Assembly (NCBI GenBank): GCA_001577025.1
Contig: LSCF01000003.1
Span: forward strand, 1-52,710
Source of the DNA: Fidelibacterota bacterium TCS55
Lineage (GTDB): Bacteria > Fidelibacterota > Marinisomatia > Marinisomatales > TCS55
DNA length: 52,710 bases
Reading direction: 5' to 3'
Part shown: positions 1 to 9,505 of the stretch, in pieces
Position numbering within the stretch: the first letter of the stretch is position 1
How the letters are laid out: each line of letters begins with the position of its first letter
Made by a program: the position numbers and the translations under genes
Notes under the pieces: generated by a model
The model's database searches: none
Seen by the model: only the letters and a program-made list of their open reading frames with translations
Told to the model about the DNA's origin: nothing

Positions 1-403
1 GCATCCCTGGGAATACAAACACACCAGCTTGAACTGAAAAATTATTTCCAAACCCTCTATTATATGAAGGGAAAAATAAGCAAAAATCACGGCAATAGGC
101 TTTATGATTTTCTATGGGAAAAGCGGATGGAGCAAATAGATACATACTCTTATTTGGATCTGCTCTCCAAACTTGGCCATCAACCTCAGCTGTTTCGATC
201 TTGCTTAATCTTTTAACAGATGCAAACGGTACAGAAATAATAATACCATCTTGTGTTTTTAGCTTATACTCTAAAGAAGATTTTTCAACAATCTGCCCTA
301 AGAAGATATTGCCATCATTGGTCTCGATTTCAACCATTTCATTTTCTTGCGAAAATCCAAATGTCATTATGAAAAACAAGCAAAGTGATAAAAATCTTAA
401 CAT
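1..403 (-). CDS. Exported conserved hypothetical protein, 3'-truncated by window edge
   Basis: On the minus strand an ATG at 403-401 opens a frame with no stop down to base 1 (134 codons seen). It begins with a clear Sec signal peptide (MLRFLSLCLFFIMTFGFSQ), then a beta-rich region, then a segment with the pattern SMYLFAPSAFPI, followed by FFPSYNRGFGNNFS. From memory this pattern (xYLFAPxAxP, then NxGxxxNFS) recurs in conserved hypothetical exported proteins of Bacteroidetes-like bacteria that may form outer-membrane barrels. No function is known to me. The plus-strand frame at 114-455 is its shadow. The gene is divergent from the HAD gene at 573; the 169-base gap between them is AT-rich. On the minus strand TAACTTTG lies 4 nt before the ATG and resembles a Bacteroidetes -7 element. 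Confidence 0.72.
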   Translation of the reverse strand, partial: MLRFLSLCLFFIMTFGFSQENEMVEIETNDGNIFLGQIVEKSSLEYKLKTQDGIIISVPFASVKRLSKIETAEVDGQVWRADPNKSMYLFAPSAFPIENHKAYCRDFCLFFPSYNRGFGNNFSVQAGVFVFPGM

Positions 404-572
404 AAATCAAAGTTACGTTTTTTTTGTGAATAAAATAATTATTTTGATTAATTAAATGACCGATGCCAATTTAGGTAATATTACATGGTATTGAGATAAT
501 GGCCAAATCCCTCAGAAATGTTCAACTCATTTCTTAATTTTCCTCCCGTTTTTAGAACATAAATCTTTAATC

Positions 573-1202
573 ATGATTCAGCATATTTTTTTAGACATCG
601 GCGGCGTCCTCATTAATATTCATCCAGATCGGTGTGCTCAATACTGGGCTGATAGTGCCGACCTTTCATTAGTTGAAATTAAAACCGCTTTTTCTGATGA
701 AGTCCACCATGCCTATGAAACCGGCCGTCTTACAGATCATGAATTTTTCACCGCATTTAAAGAAGGGTTACCTCATCCCTGTTATTTAAAAGAATCCGAT
801 TTTTGGCGAGGATGGCAAAAGCTATTGGGTAAAGAAACGGCCGTTTCAGATTTGTTGAAACCCCTTTCAAAAGAATACAATATTTGGCTTTTATCCAATA
901 CGAATCCGAGCCACATTAGAGATGAAATTGATCTTAGGTATCAATTCCCAAACCATATAAATGGGGCCATCTATTCATTTGATGCGAGGGTGAGAAAACC
1001 GGACAGGGCCATTTATGATTATGCCCTAAAAACGGCCAGCGCCGTACCATCTAAATCTCTATTCATTGATGACTTGAAAGAAAATATCGATATGGCCCAA
1101 TCCTTGGGATGGGCCGGCATTCATTATGAAAATTTTGATCAATTAAAAGATGAATTAAAATCATATAATATTCACATGAAAAATTTGGAATTAACTACAT
1201 GA
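573..1202 (+). CDS. HAD-superfamily hydrolase (HAD-IA, YihX-like)
   Basis: A 209-residue cytoplasmic protein with all four HAD motifs. Motif I is FLDIGGVL with nucleophile D8; the usual second Asp is Gly (D-x-G), as in YihX-type phosphatases. Motif II is LLSNTNPSH. Motif III is the Lys of RKPDRAIY. Motif IV is SLFIDDLKENI. Such enzymes dephosphorylate small sugar phosphates or nucleotides; the substrate cannot be read from the sequence. It is the first gene of a five-gene plus-strand operon and its stop overlaps the next start (ATGA, 1199-1202). No strong Shine-Dalgarno sequence precedes the ATG. Confidence 0.88.
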   Translation: MIQHIFLDIGGVLINIHPDRCAQYWADSADLSLVEIKTAFSDEVHHAYETGRLTDHEFFTAFKEGLPHPCYLKESDFWRGWQKLLGKETAVSDLLKPLSKEYNIWLLSNTNPSHIRDEIDLRYQFPNHINGAIYSFDARVRKPDRAIYDYALKTASAVPSKSLFIDDLKENIDMAQSLGWAGIHYENFDQLKDELKSYNIHMKNLELTT

Positions 1203-3319
1203 AAAAATATATCATTACCGGCTTAATTATTATAGCCGGGATATTAGGGTTCAATCTTTATGTCCCCCTATTTAACGCACCCATTGATGCAGCATCCTTT
1301 TCAACCTATGATGTAAAGATTCACAGAGATACTTGGGGTGTGCCTCATATTTTTGGGAAGCAGGATAAGGATACAGCTTACGGTCTTGCCTATGCCCACG
1401 CAGAGGATGATTTCAAAACCATTCAGGGAACCGTCATCGCAGCCAGGGGGAAGCTGGCCTTCTATCATGGAAAAGAAGGGGCAGCCAATGATTATATGGT
1501 TCAGTTGTTGAAAGTTTGGGATGTGGTAGAATCCAGTTATGCCTCTCAACTCACGGAAGAAACCCGAGATTTAGTAGAGGCTTATGCAAACGGTTTAAAC
1601 CATTATGCGGTATTACACCCAGATGAAGTATATCGTGGCTTGTTTCCAGTATCGGGGAAGGATGTAATCGCAGGATTTGTCCACCGTATGCCGCTGATGT
1701 ATGGCCTCGATCGCGTTTTGGGTAAACTTGCTTCCGATGAAAAACCGGAATTTTCTGTCGGCAAAGAAAAAATAGAAAGGGGACCGTTTGAACAAACATT
1801 AATGGGATCTAACGCAGTGGCCGTAAGTCCGAAACGATCAGCAGATGGGTATACCAGGCTTGCCATCAACTCGCATCAGCCATGGACTGGTCCTGTAGCC
1901 TGGTATGAGGCCCACCTCCACAGCGAAGAAGGATGGAATATGACCGGTGGCCTGTTTCCCGGATCACCTGTAATCTTCTTGGGCCATAATGAACATTTGG
2001 GTTGGGCCCATACGGTCAATAGTCCGGATTTGGTTGATGTTTATGAATTAGATATTCATCCGGAGGATGAAAATAAGTATTTCATCCAAGGGAAGTATGA
2101 AACCATCGATATTTGGGAAACAGAGATTGAAATGAAACTATGGGGGCCTTTTCGATGGACTTTCAAACGGGATATAATGTGGTCCATTCATGGACCCGTG
2201 TTTAAAAATCCCCATGGCACATTTGGTGTTCGGTTCTCTGGATATGGGGAAGTACGTCAAGTAGAGCAATGGTACCAAATGAACAAGGCCACGAGCTATG
2301 AAGAATTTGAATTTGCTATGAGTTTGCAGGCCTTGCCCATGTTTAATACGGTATATGCTGATAAGTCTGGAAATATTTCTTATGTCTATAATGCCCTAAT
2401 GCCCTTCCGGATGAGCGATGCTTACGATTGGAAGGGTATTCTTCCGGGGAATACAATCCAGTCTTTATGGCAGGGCTATATCGAATATGACATGCTCCCT
2501 CGCGTAGTAAACCCAGAATCGGGGTTTGTCCAAAATTGTAACAGTACCCCATACAAAGCGACTTTGGGCATCGTGGAATCCCGCATGCCTTTTCTAATGA
2601 ATAATCTTGGTATCGAAACTTTTCAAACCAACCGAGCATATCGTGCCGTTGAGACCTATGGCGCTGACACTTCTATCACACGGGAAGAATTCTACCAGTA
2701 CAAATTTGATACCAAATATTCAGAAAAATCGGTTATGGCTGTTAATCTAAAGAAATTTTTATCCGAAGCTGGCAGTGATGACCCCCATATGACGGAAGCA
2801 CTGGAACTGCTCAGAAATTGGGACCTCGATACAGATAGTACCGCCACAGCCATGCATCTGGCCTATGATGCAATTCGCCCAACAAGCGACCCGGATAAAT
2901 ACACATATAACTATGCCACCATTATGGATAGGCTGGGAAAGTCAATAGAATACTATCGATCCGTTTATGGAAAGATTAATGTAAAATGGGGAGAGATTCA
3001 GCGGTTAAAAAGAGGAGATATAGATCTGCCTCTAAGCGGCGGTCCGGATATTTTCCGTGCCATTTATTCCCGGAAGCAGAATGGACAGCGCAAGGCCACT
3101 GCAGGGGATTGTTTTTTCCAGATCGTGGAATGGAGTCCGGAGGGTAAAGTATCATCCCAAAGTATCCATCAATTTGGATCTGCCACGTCTGATGAAAATT
3201 CACCCCACTATAATGACCAAGCTGAATTATTTGCTACTCATCAAATGAAACCCGTATGGATGACCTTAGAAGATATTAAATTAAACCTTGAAAAATCTTA
3301 TCGCCCCGGCGAAGAATAA
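1199..3319 (+). CDS. Penicillin acylase-family Ntn hydrolase (acylase), exported
   Basis: A 706-residue precursor of the penicillin amidase family (Ntn hydrolases acting on N-acyl amides such as penicillins, acyl-homoserine lactones or acyl-peptides). Residues 1-25 form a signal peptide or membrane anchor. The alpha-chain region begins with VKIHRDTWGVPHIFG, typical of the family. The autoproteolytic site is visible as LMGSNAVAV: Gly203-Ser204, with Ser204 becoming the N-terminal nucleophile of the beta chain. Downstream family features include INSHQPW and FLGHNEHLGWAHTVN. Length is normal. It is translationally coupled to the HAD gene by a 4-nt overlap. The location is periplasmic or cell-surface by inference, and the substrate is unknown; quorum-signal or peptide scavenging are possibilities. 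Confidence 0.9.
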   Translation: MKKYIITGLIIIAGILGFNLYVPLFNAPIDAASFSTYDVKIHRDTWGVPHIFGKQDKDTAYGLAYAHAEDDFKTIQGTVIAARGKLAFYHGKEGAANDYMVQLLKVWDVVESSYASQLTEETRDLVEAYANGLNHYAVLHPDEVYRGLFPVSGKDVIAGFVHRMPLMYGLDRVLGKLASDEKPEFSVGKEKIERGPFEQTLMGSNAVAVSPKRSADGYTRLAINSHQPWTGPVAWYEAHLHSEEGWNMTGGLFPGSPVIFLGHNEHLGWAHTVNSPDLVDVYELDIHPEDENKYFIQGKYETIDIWETEIEMKLWGPFRWTFKRDIMWSIHGPVFKNPHGTFGVRFSGYGEVRQVEQWYQMNKATSYEEFEFAMSLQALPMFNTVYADKSGNISYVYNALMPFRMSDAYDWKGILPGNTIQSLWQGYIEYDMLPRVVNPESGFVQNCNSTPYKATLGIVESRMPFLMNNLGIETFQTNRAYRAVETYGADTSITREEFYQYKFDTKYSEKSVMAVNLKKFLSEAGSDDPHMTEALELLRNWDLDTDSTATAMHLAYDAIRPTSDPDKYTYNYATIMDRLGKSIEYYRSVYGKINVKWGEIQRLKRGDIDLPLSGGPDIFRAIYSRKQNGQRKATAGDCFFQIVEWSPEGKVSSQSIHQFGSATSDENSPHYNDQAELFATHQMKPVWMTLEDIKLNLEKSYRPGEE

Positions 3320-3337
3320 CCGATTCAGGAGAGGACC

Positions 3338-5311
3338 ATGAAACGACTATTAATCATTCCCGTCATTATTATTTCAATGGTGTGGGCAGACCGACCCATT
3401 ACGTCTGAAGATATTGTGAATATGCGGTACGCCACTCAGCCCGCCATGAATAATGTGGGCACCAAGATTGCCTATGTAAATATCATCCCCAGAACCCCAG
3501 ATGAGCCTCGCGGTGGTAGTTATCGTGAAATCTGGGTCATGAATGCAGATGGTTCAGATAAGCGCCAATACACATCTTCTCCTGTGAATAGTTGGTCTCC
3601 CCAATGGACCCCAAATAGCAATCTCTCATTTCTATCTCGGCGAAAAGATCATCATAAATCCACGCAAGTGTATGTGATTCCATTGGATGGGGGCGAAGCG
3701 AGGATACTTACCGATCACAAAACCGGTGTGGGCTCATACCAATGGTCTCCAAATGGTAAATGGATTGCATTCACATCCCGGGATGAAAAATCAAAGGAGA
3801 AGCAAGCCAAAGAAAAGGCCGGCTATGATATGATTGTCATGGATGAAGAACATATCTATACGCGGATTTGGGTATACAATGTGAAAACAGGCCAAACCCA
3901 AAAAGTATATAAGCAAAATCTAAATGTGGGTTCATTCGAATGGACTTCAGACAGTAAAAACATCATCTTCCAAGCCACTGAAAAAACAGGTGCGGATCGT
4001 GATTTATTGGAACGATCTATTTATCGCGTGAAAGTCCCTAGTGGCAACCCCCGTAAGGTTTTAGAAACACCGGGGAAATTGGGTGATATGGCTGTTTCTC
4101 CTAATAGCGAAACATTGGCATTTTTGGGGGCTACCACATATAACGATCCCATTGCACAAAGTATTTATACTGTACCCGTAAAAGGGGGTAAAGCCACCAT
4201 CCATACGCCGGATTTTAAAGAATCATTCATAACTATTGAATGGGTGGACAATCAAACCATTTTGGGTAAATCCTATCGAGGGACCAAAACAGTGTTATCC
4301 ACGATTAATACAAAAGAAAAATCACCGGAAGGTGTGGCAAACCAAACCGATGTATTGGCCCCGAGCCAAATTTTAACATCAGTCTCTTTGCATCAATCAT
4401 CTGGGCAACTGGTCATTATGGCATCAGGCCATGGTCATCCCAATGAAATTCATGTGGGGGCACTTGGTCAATCCACAATTCAGCGCCTCACATATTCCAA
4501 TCCCGATTTTGACGAAATTGCACTGGCAAAGCAAGAAACTATTTCATGGATTGGCACTGACGGATTAGGGATCGAAGGGGTGATTACCTATCCATTAAAA
4601 TATCGGAAAGGGAAGCGGTACCCTCTCGTATTGCAGATTCACGGTGGTCCCGAAGGTACCAGTTTGGATGGGTGGAATACCCGGACTACCTACCCGGTTC
4701 AGCTTTTAGCAGCAGAAGGATTTGTTGTGTTAGAACCAAACTATCGGGGCAGTGGAGGCCGCGGTGTAGCCTTTTCTAAAGCAGATCATGATGATTTGGC
4801 AGGATTAGAATTTGATGATGTGCTGGCAGGTATTGATTATTTAATTGCTCAAGGTATTGTGGATGGCAATAAAGTGGGAACGGGCGGTTGGTCCTATGGG
4901 GGATATTTTTCTGCATGGGCGGCTACAAAACACTCAGACCGTTTTAAAGCATCCATGGTAGGAGCCGGTTTAACCAATATGATCAGCTTTATGGGTACGA
5001 CCGATATACCCTATGAAATGTCTGACACCCACTGGAACCAGTGGTGGTTCGATAATATGGAACTCCACTGGGATCGATCTCCATTGGCCCATATCAATAA
5101 TGCAAAAACGCCAACCTTGGTCATCCACGGATTGAAAGATGAAAGGGTCCACCCGGAACAGGGCATGGAATTATGGCAGGCCCTTCGGATTAAAGGGGTG
5201 GATACGGAATTGGTATTTTATCCCAGAGAACCTCATGGTCTTTTAGAACGTGCTCATAAATTGGATTACATGGAACGGCTCGTTGACTGGTATAATAAAT
5301 ACGTGAAATAA
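3338..5311 (+). CDS. S9-family serine peptidase (acylaminoacyl/dipeptidyl peptidase type), exported
   Basis: A 657-residue prolyl-oligopeptidase-family enzyme. An N-terminal signal peptide (MKRLLIIPVIIISMVWA) is followed by a WD40/TolB-like beta-propeller (about residues 25-400) with repeated SPNGKWIAF-like blades, then an alpha/beta-hydrolase domain. The catalytic triad is visible: Ser519 in GGWSYGGYFS, Asp601 in HGLKDERVH, His633 in REPHGLL. The oxyanion region is QIHGGPEGT. It would cleave short peptides or acyl-amino acids in the periplasm. It lies 18 nt after the acylase gene with a GGAGAGG-type ribosome site just before the ATG, so the pair probably acts on peptide or amide nutrients together. 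Confidence 0.92.
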   Translation: MKRLLIIPVIIISMVWADRPITSEDIVNMRYATQPAMNNVGTKIAYVNIIPRTPDEPRGGSYREIWVMNADGSDKRQYTSSPVNSWSPQWTPNSNLSFLSRRKDHHKSTQVYVIPLDGGEARILTDHKTGVGSYQWSPNGKWIAFTSRDEKSKEKQAKEKAGYDMIVMDEEHIYTRIWVYNVKTGQTQKVYKQNLNVGSFEWTSDSKNIIFQATEKTGADRDLLERSIYRVKVPSGNPRKVLETPGKLGDMAVSPNSETLAFLGATTYNDPIAQSIYTVPVKGGKATIHTPDFKESFITIEWVDNQTILGKSYRGTKTVLSTINTKEKSPEGVANQTDVLAPSQILTSVSLHQSSGQLVIMASGHGHPNEIHVGALGQSTIQRLTYSNPDFDEIALAKQETISWIGTDGLGIEGVITYPLKYRKGKRYPLVLQIHGGPEGTSLDGWNTRTTYPVQLLAAEGFVVLEPNYRGSGGRGVAFSKADHDDLAGLEFDDVLAGIDYLIAQGIVDGNKVGTGGWSYGGYFSAWAATKHSDRFKASMVGAGLTNMISFMGTTDIPYEMSDTHWNQWWFDNMELHWDRSPLAHINNAKTPTLVIHGLKDERVHPEQGMELWQALRIKGVDTELVFYPREPHGLLERAHKLDYMERLVDWYNKYVK

Positions 5312-5312
5312 T

Positions 5313-6269
5313 ATGAAAACAAAAATTATATTATTACTCATCATTTATAGCTTCCTCTTTTCTCAGGAAGTCATGCCCATAGAAATTCCCTTAAATGGGG
5401 AAGCGGCGGAACGGAGTCTGGAAATGTCTGGCTTGGCTTGGTATGGAGATTATCTCATTCTCATGCCTCAATATGTAGAGAAAGATGCACCCGGTTTTTA
5501 TGCCTTGAGTAAAACCAAAATTCAAAAGTGGCTCAGTGGTAACCGTTCTGCAGGGTTGACACCGGAGAAAATCGATCTCATTCAGCCACAATACGATCTC
5601 ATGATTCCTGGATATCAAGGCTTCGAAGCATTAACCTTTTCCGGAAAAGATGCCTATCTGATCATGGAATCGAAAGCTGATGGTGATATGCACAGCTTTT
5701 TGGTGAAAGGTAAAATGGACTTTCGGCGAAAAAATCTCACCATCGACCCCGATGAAATGGAAGAAATTCCCCTTCCCAAACAAATTAAGAATATGGGAAT
5801 TGAGAGTATCTTAAAATTCAAATACCGGCTGCTAACCCTTTATGAAGCGAATGGTAAAAATGTAAACCCATACTCGGCGGGGTATTTTTACAACACAGGG
5901 CTAAAACCAAAAGGAGAAGTGCCATTTCCAAATTTGGAATATCGATTAACGGATGTGACTGAAGTGGATGGCCAAGGTCGATTTTGGGCCATTAACTTTT
6001 TTTGGCCGGGGGAAAGAAAACGGTTAAAGCCCGTAGAAGATGGTATAGAAAAAAGCGGAACCCACAGCCAATATGAACATGTGGAGCAGCTGGTGGAATA
6101 TCAGGTCAATGCAGATAAAATTATTCGCACCGATTCAGAACCGATTCAACTGGTTTTGGAAAAGAATTCCCGAAACTGGGAAGGGTTGGTTCGATTAGAT
6201 GACCAAGGCTTTCTTATGATTGTGGATGAACACCCTAGGACAATCTTGGCTTTTGTTCCAATACATTAA
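5313..6269 (+). CDS. Exported hypothetical protein, possibly phytase-like/SdiA-regulated beta-propeller
   Basis: A 318-residue protein with a signal peptide (MKTKIILLLIIYSFLFSQ). It starts 1 nt after the peptidase stop. Internal segments SGLAWYGDYLILMPQY, GYQGFEALTF and NWEGLVRLDDQGFLMIVD resemble the blades of 'esterase-like activity of phytase' or SdiA-regulated propeller proteins, where paired EGL/EA motifs recur. This is recognition by pattern only; I see no complete catalytic set. The role may be binding of phosphate esters or a structural propeller. Co-transcription with two secreted hydrolases suggests an extracytoplasmic role in nutrient processing. Confidence 0.62.
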   Translation: MKTKIILLLIIYSFLFSQEVMPIEIPLNGEAAERSLEMSGLAWYGDYLILMPQYVEKDAPGFYALSKTKIQKWLSGNRSAGLTPEKIDLIQPQYDLMIPGYQGFEALTFSGKDAYLIMESKADGDMHSFLVKGKMDFRRKNLTIDPDEMEEIPLPKQIKNMGIESILKFKYRLLTLYEANGKNVNPYSAGYFYNTGLKPKGEVPFPNLEYRLTDVTEVDGQGRFWAINFFWPGERKRLKPVEDGIEKSGTHSQYEHVEQLVEYQVNADKIIRTDSEPIQLVLEKNSRNWEGLVRLDDQGFLMIVDEHPRTILAFVPIH

Positions 6270-6294
6270 AAATTTGCAAATAAGATTTAAAAAG

Positions 6295-6756
6295 ATGGGT
6301 AAAAGACAAATTATTGAATTAACAGGATTAATAAGTGTTGTGGCTTCACTTGCTTTTGTGGGGTTTGAGATCCGGCAAAACACTAGTGCTGTTCGAAGCG
6401 CAACCAATATTGCTATTTCTAATCAAGTTATGGAATTGTCTAGGGATGTTGCAAACGATGAGAGATTAAGCAGGTTGATTCATTTAATGTTGGTTGAAAA
6501 TGTACGGGGTGAAGAATTAAACCCTGAAGACTATGTCAGTCTATGGATGTATGTTAATGCAGGCCTTCGCAGAATAGAAAACATCTTTCTACAAGTCCAA
6601 GACGGTATTCTAGACCCGAGCGCTTTTGATCAAATTGCAATGAGTAATTTTTACCGAACTAATATTGCGCGCGAGACCTGGGATATGGTAGGACAATACT
6701 TTGACAAAGATTTTATTATTCATTTTGAAGCTATTAGGGACAGCTTGCCCCAATAA
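6295..6756 (+). CDS. Small single-span membrane protein, conserved hypothetical
   Basis: The preferred start is the ATG at 6295, giving 153 residues; a longer frame from 6220 would overlap the previous gene by 50 bases and adds an implausible N-terminus. One transmembrane helix (about residues 8-24, LTGLISVVASLAFVGFEI) is followed by the pattern FEIRQNTSAVRSAT. I recognise this as typical of a widespread uncharacterised marine bacterial family (membrane anchor, then E-IRQNT, then a helical cytoplasmic domain). Function unknown. It is the last gene of the plus-strand operon and converges on the minus-strand operon ending at 6776; I see no hairpin terminator in the 19-base gap. Confidence 0.7.
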   Translation: MGKRQIIELTGLISVVASLAFVGFEIRQNTSAVRSATNIAISNQVMELSRDVANDERLSRLIHLMLVENVRGEELNPEDYVSLWMYVNAGLRRIENIFLQVQDGILDPSAFDQIAMSNFYRTNIARETWDMVGQYFDKDFIIHFEAIRDSLPQ

Positions 6757-6775
6757 CTATCCCCGTACTATATAA

Positions 6776-7483
6776 TTAAAACGTCCATTTGAGGTTGCCT
6801 TGCCACCCTATGGCAAGAGTGAGGGAGGAAGCATCGGTTAATGATTTATTCATGTAATCCTCCATTTCATAATTCATATTGAATGATAACCCTGCTTTGA
6901 TTGGGACGATCACTTCTAGCATATACTGAATTCGGGAAAGATCATTCTCCACCACTTCACTGATTTGTTTAAAATATTCTAATTCCAGTTTGGTGGAAAA
7001 TAGATCTGTATCATGATCCCAGAATGCACCGGTTTTTATATAAGAGGTCTTTCGCGTCTCATTCAAATAATCTGACATATCAAATGCATGGCCCAGTTCC
7101 GCATTCATCAATCCATGTTCATATTGATTTATGAACAGGCCAAACCCCTGATTAAAGTGATATTGAAGGGCCACATTGGCTCTCGTATTTTTCCGATAAG
7201 AAGTAATGGTATATCGATAAAAACGGGGTCGGGTAGTGTATTTGTTACTGGTTTTGTATCGGAGATAAATGAAGGAATCCTTTTTCAATCCATAAGCAAA
7301 AAGCCGTAAATCCCGGAAGGTCTTTTCAGTTTGGCGATTCAAACGATAATAGCCAAATCCGCCACTTAATGAATCAGAATTGGCCATGCCGCCTTGTGCA
7401 TATTGCTTCCATGCGATGGAATCGGCCTGAGCAAATAATGGTGAGGCGCTCACCAGAATCAGGCCAATGATTAGCTGTTTCAT
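6776..7483 (-). CDS. Putative outer-membrane beta-barrel protein (DUF481-like)
   Basis: A 235-residue protein with signal peptide MKQLIIGLILVSASPLFAQA and a C-terminal aromatic residue (…LKWTF), as expected for outer-membrane barrels. Alternating hydrophobic strands with Tyr/Phe girdles run through the sequence (YLRYKTSNKYTTRPRFYRY, then ALQYHFN, then GAFWDHDTDLFSTKLELEYF). The overall plan resembles DUF481 'salt-induced outer membrane' proteins, but this is a tentative match. Its ATG overlaps the stop of the ABC permease (ATGA at 7480-7483), so it is the last gene of the five-gene operon. An outer-membrane partner of that ABC system is conceivable. Confidence 0.6.
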   Translation of the reverse strand: MKQLIIGLILVSASPLFAQADSIAWKQYAQGGMANSDSLSGGFGYYRLNRQTEKTFRDLRLFAYGLKKDSFIYLRYKTSNKYTTRPRFYRYTITSYRKNTRANVALQYHFNQGFGLFINQYEHGLMNAELGHAFDMSDYLNETRKTSYIKTGAFWDHDTDLFSTKLELEYFKQISEVVENDLSRIQYMLEVIVPIKAGLSFNMNYEMEDYMNKSLTDASSLTLAIGWQGNLKWTF

Positions 7484-8241
7484 TGTTTGATTTTTTTACC
7501 ACTTTCCATGAGGAGAATGGCTGCCACGGTAAACCCGATCGTCATGAAAATGGCCACAATTAAGCTCGTATTTGGTTCAGAATCGGCCACCCCCAGAATC
7601 GTGTAGCGAAGTCCATTAATCATATAATAAATCGGATTGAAAAAACTGGCTTCTTGTGCCCATTCCGGGAGCATTTTTATAGAGTAGAAAATGCCGCCCA
7701 AAAAGCTTAATGGTGTTAAAAAGAAATTTTGCATGGTAGCCAACTGATCCCAAGTTTCGGCCAACTGTCCGAGTAAAAGTCCAATACTGGAAAATGCCCA
7801 TGAGACGAGCATGATAAATCCAATGGTGGCCACGGGATCCACCACCGGCATACCGCTTAATCCCACACCAACGAGTAAAATTAAAATGCCATTTACTGTT
7901 CCCCTTACCATCCCTCCAATTATGTATGCCAATGAAATTTCAAAGCTGGAGAGGGGCGCCTGAAGCAAATCGGGTAATTGTCCCAGCAGTTTCATTTGCA
8001 ACATGGATGAAGCAGAATTAGAGGAGGCATTGGTGAGTGTATTCATCATAATTAAACCGGGGATGATGAAGAGTGTATAAGGGATGCCGTCAATAGTGGA
8101 AATGCGCTTCTCTAAAGTAAATCCAAAAATGAGGATGTAGAGGATGGATGAAGTGAGCCCCGGTATAACCGTTTGACGATATACAGAAAAAAACCGCCCA
8201 ACTTCCCGGGCGGTGAGTGTCCATAGGCCAACCCAATTCAT
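7480..8241 (-). CDS. ABC-2 type transporter permease
   Basis: A 253-residue polytopic membrane protein with about six hydrophobic helices and the ABC-2 signature region GLLLGQLAETWDQLATMQNF, followed by PLSFLGGIFYSIKMLPEW. The start is placed at the ATG 8241-8239 (MNWVGLWTLTAREVGRFF) because it overlaps the ATPase stop by the ATGA pattern; the longer frame back to 8322 runs inside the ATPase gene. With the preceding ATPase it forms an exporter of the drug/polysaccharide/lipid class. The substrate cannot be told. Confidence 0.9.
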   Translation of the reverse strand: MNWVGLWTLTAREVGRFFSVYRQTVIPGLTSSILYILIFGFTLEKRISTIDGIPYTLFIIPGLIMMNTLTNASSNSASSMLQMKLLGQLPDLLQAPLSSFEISLAYIIGGMVRGTVNGILILLVGVGLSGMPVVDPVATIGFIMLVSWAFSSIGLLLGQLAETWDQLATMQNFFLTPLSFLGGIFYSIKMLPEWAQEASFFNPIYYMINGLRYTILGVADSEPNTSLIVAIFMTIGFTVAAILLMESGKKIKQ

Positions 8242-9161
8242 TCGTTTATCCCTTTGCCGGTAAGACTCAGGAACACATCCTCTAGAGATGACTTTGTGGT
8301 CTCCACTCTTTGTATGTGGCATCCGATCTGGGTCAGTTTATTAATAATTATAGGCAGAGCCTCCTCCGGATCTTGAACTGTAAAATGGAGTCTGCCTTCT
8401 GCATAAGTAAAAGTAAAATCAGTTAAGGATGCATTTAGATCTACATCCGTATCGGAAATGTTAATGGTAATTCCTGCATGCCCTAGTTGACCGGTAAGCT
8501 CCTTTGGGGTCCCTTCTTTGATCACATTCCCTTTATCTATAATGGCTACCTTATCGCAGAGCTTTTCTGCTTCTTCAATATAATGGGTGGTGAGAAGGAT
8601 GGTTTTACCCGCTTTGTGGAGTTCGCTGAAATATTGCCATAATTCATGGCGGAGTTCAACATCCACACCGGCGGTAGGTTCATCTAGGATGAGAATTTTC
8701 GGATCATGGACCAATGCTTTGGCAATCTGAAACCGCCTTTTCATTCCACCGGAAAGCTGGCGAAGTCGAGATGAACGCTTTTCTTCTAAACCCAATCGAA
8801 GGAGGAGTTCATCCACTTTTTCCTTGGCTTCATTTTTGGGAATTCCGTAATAGCCCGCTTGAAAGAATAACAGTTTATCTAAAGGGAAAAACCAATCTTG
8901 GGTAAATTCTTGAGCCGAAATGCCCATTTGAGACCGGGTGAATCGGTAATCAGAAACTGTGTCCTTCCCAAAAACTTCTGCGGAGCCTTCATTCTTCCGA
9001 ACCAAGCCCGTGAGGATATTAATGGTGGTGGTTTTGCCGGCGCCATTGGGACCGAGCAAACCGAAGAATTCTCCATCTCCAATGGTCAAATTGATTCCTT
9101 TTAAGGCAACCGTATCATCATAACTTTTTTTCAGATTCTGTATGGAAATGGCAGGGGTCAT
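8238..9161 (-). CDS. ABC transporter ATP-binding protein (ABC-2/DrrA-like)
   Basis: A 307-residue ATPase. Visible motifs are Walker A GPNGAGKTTT, Q-loop region, signature LSGGMKRR, Walker B ILILDEPTAGVD and the switch His in TTHYIEEAE. The C-terminal 80 residues form the extra domain of DrrA/CcmA-like exporters. It is translationally coupled to both neighbours by ATGA overlaps (9158-9161 upstream and 8238-8241 downstream), and pairs with the ABC-2 permease. Confidence 0.93.
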   Translation of the reverse strand: MTPAISIQNLKKSYDDTVALKGINLTIGDGEFFGLLGPNGAGKTTTINILTGLVRKNEGSAEVFGKDTVSDYRFTRSQMGISAQEFTQDWFFPLDKLLFFQAGYYGIPKNEAKEKVDELLLRLGLEEKRSSRLRQLSGGMKRRFQIAKALVHDPKILILDEPTAGVDVELRHELWQYFSELHKAGKTILLTTHYIEEAEKLCDKVAIIDKGNVIKEGTPKELTGQLGHAGITINISDTDVDLNASLTDFTFTYAEGRLHFTVQDPEEALPIIINKLTQIGCHIQRVETTKSSLEDVFLSLTGKGINE

Positions 9162-9505
9162 TTATACTCGATATCAAACCCGATATTGGCATCAAATGGA
9201 TTGGGGAAATCAAAGCCTTCAACACCGGGGAAGTGGACAACCGATGCGATAAATCCCCACGGAATCAGCATAGATGCATTTACATCTTTTTCGCCGCTGG
9301 GTTTTCCATCTTTCATGACAGGCACTTGAAATGCAGGGTGTTCTACCCATAGACCGTATTCGTCATAGCCCACCACTTTTACATAAATTTTATTTTTCTC
9401 GATGCCCAATGCTTTCAGTGGATCATGGCCATCAAGCACAAGGAGAACCACATCATCAATTATATCATCTATTTTCATGGGAGCTTTATCCATTTGATAC
9501 CCCAT
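9158..9505 (-). CDS. Hypothetical cytoplasmic protein in the sugar dehydrogenase/ABC operon
   Basis: A 115-residue soluble protein without signal peptide or membrane helix. I do not recognise the family. It has an acidic N-terminal helix (IDDIIDDVVLLVLDGHDPL), a beta segment KIYVKVVGYDEYGLWVEHP and a hydrophobic segment LIPWGFIASVVHFPG. The start at 9505 overlaps the dehydrogenase stop (TAATG); in-frame ATGs at 9493 and 9478 are alternatives. Its stop overlaps the ABC ATPase start. Position suggests co-translation with the transporter; no function is proposed. Confidence 0.65.
   Translation of the reverse strand: MGYQMDKAPMKIDDIIDDVVLLVLDGHDPLKALGIEKNKIYVKVVGYDEYGLWVEHPAFQVPVMKDGKPSGEKDVNASMLIPWGFIASVVHFPGVEGFDFPNPFDANIGFDIEYK

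Noticed and set aside
114-455. Plus-strand 113-residue open frame
   Set aside because: It is antisense to a minus-strand gene (403 to 1) with a clear signal peptide and family-like motifs; the plus frame has no ribosome site or recognisable feature.
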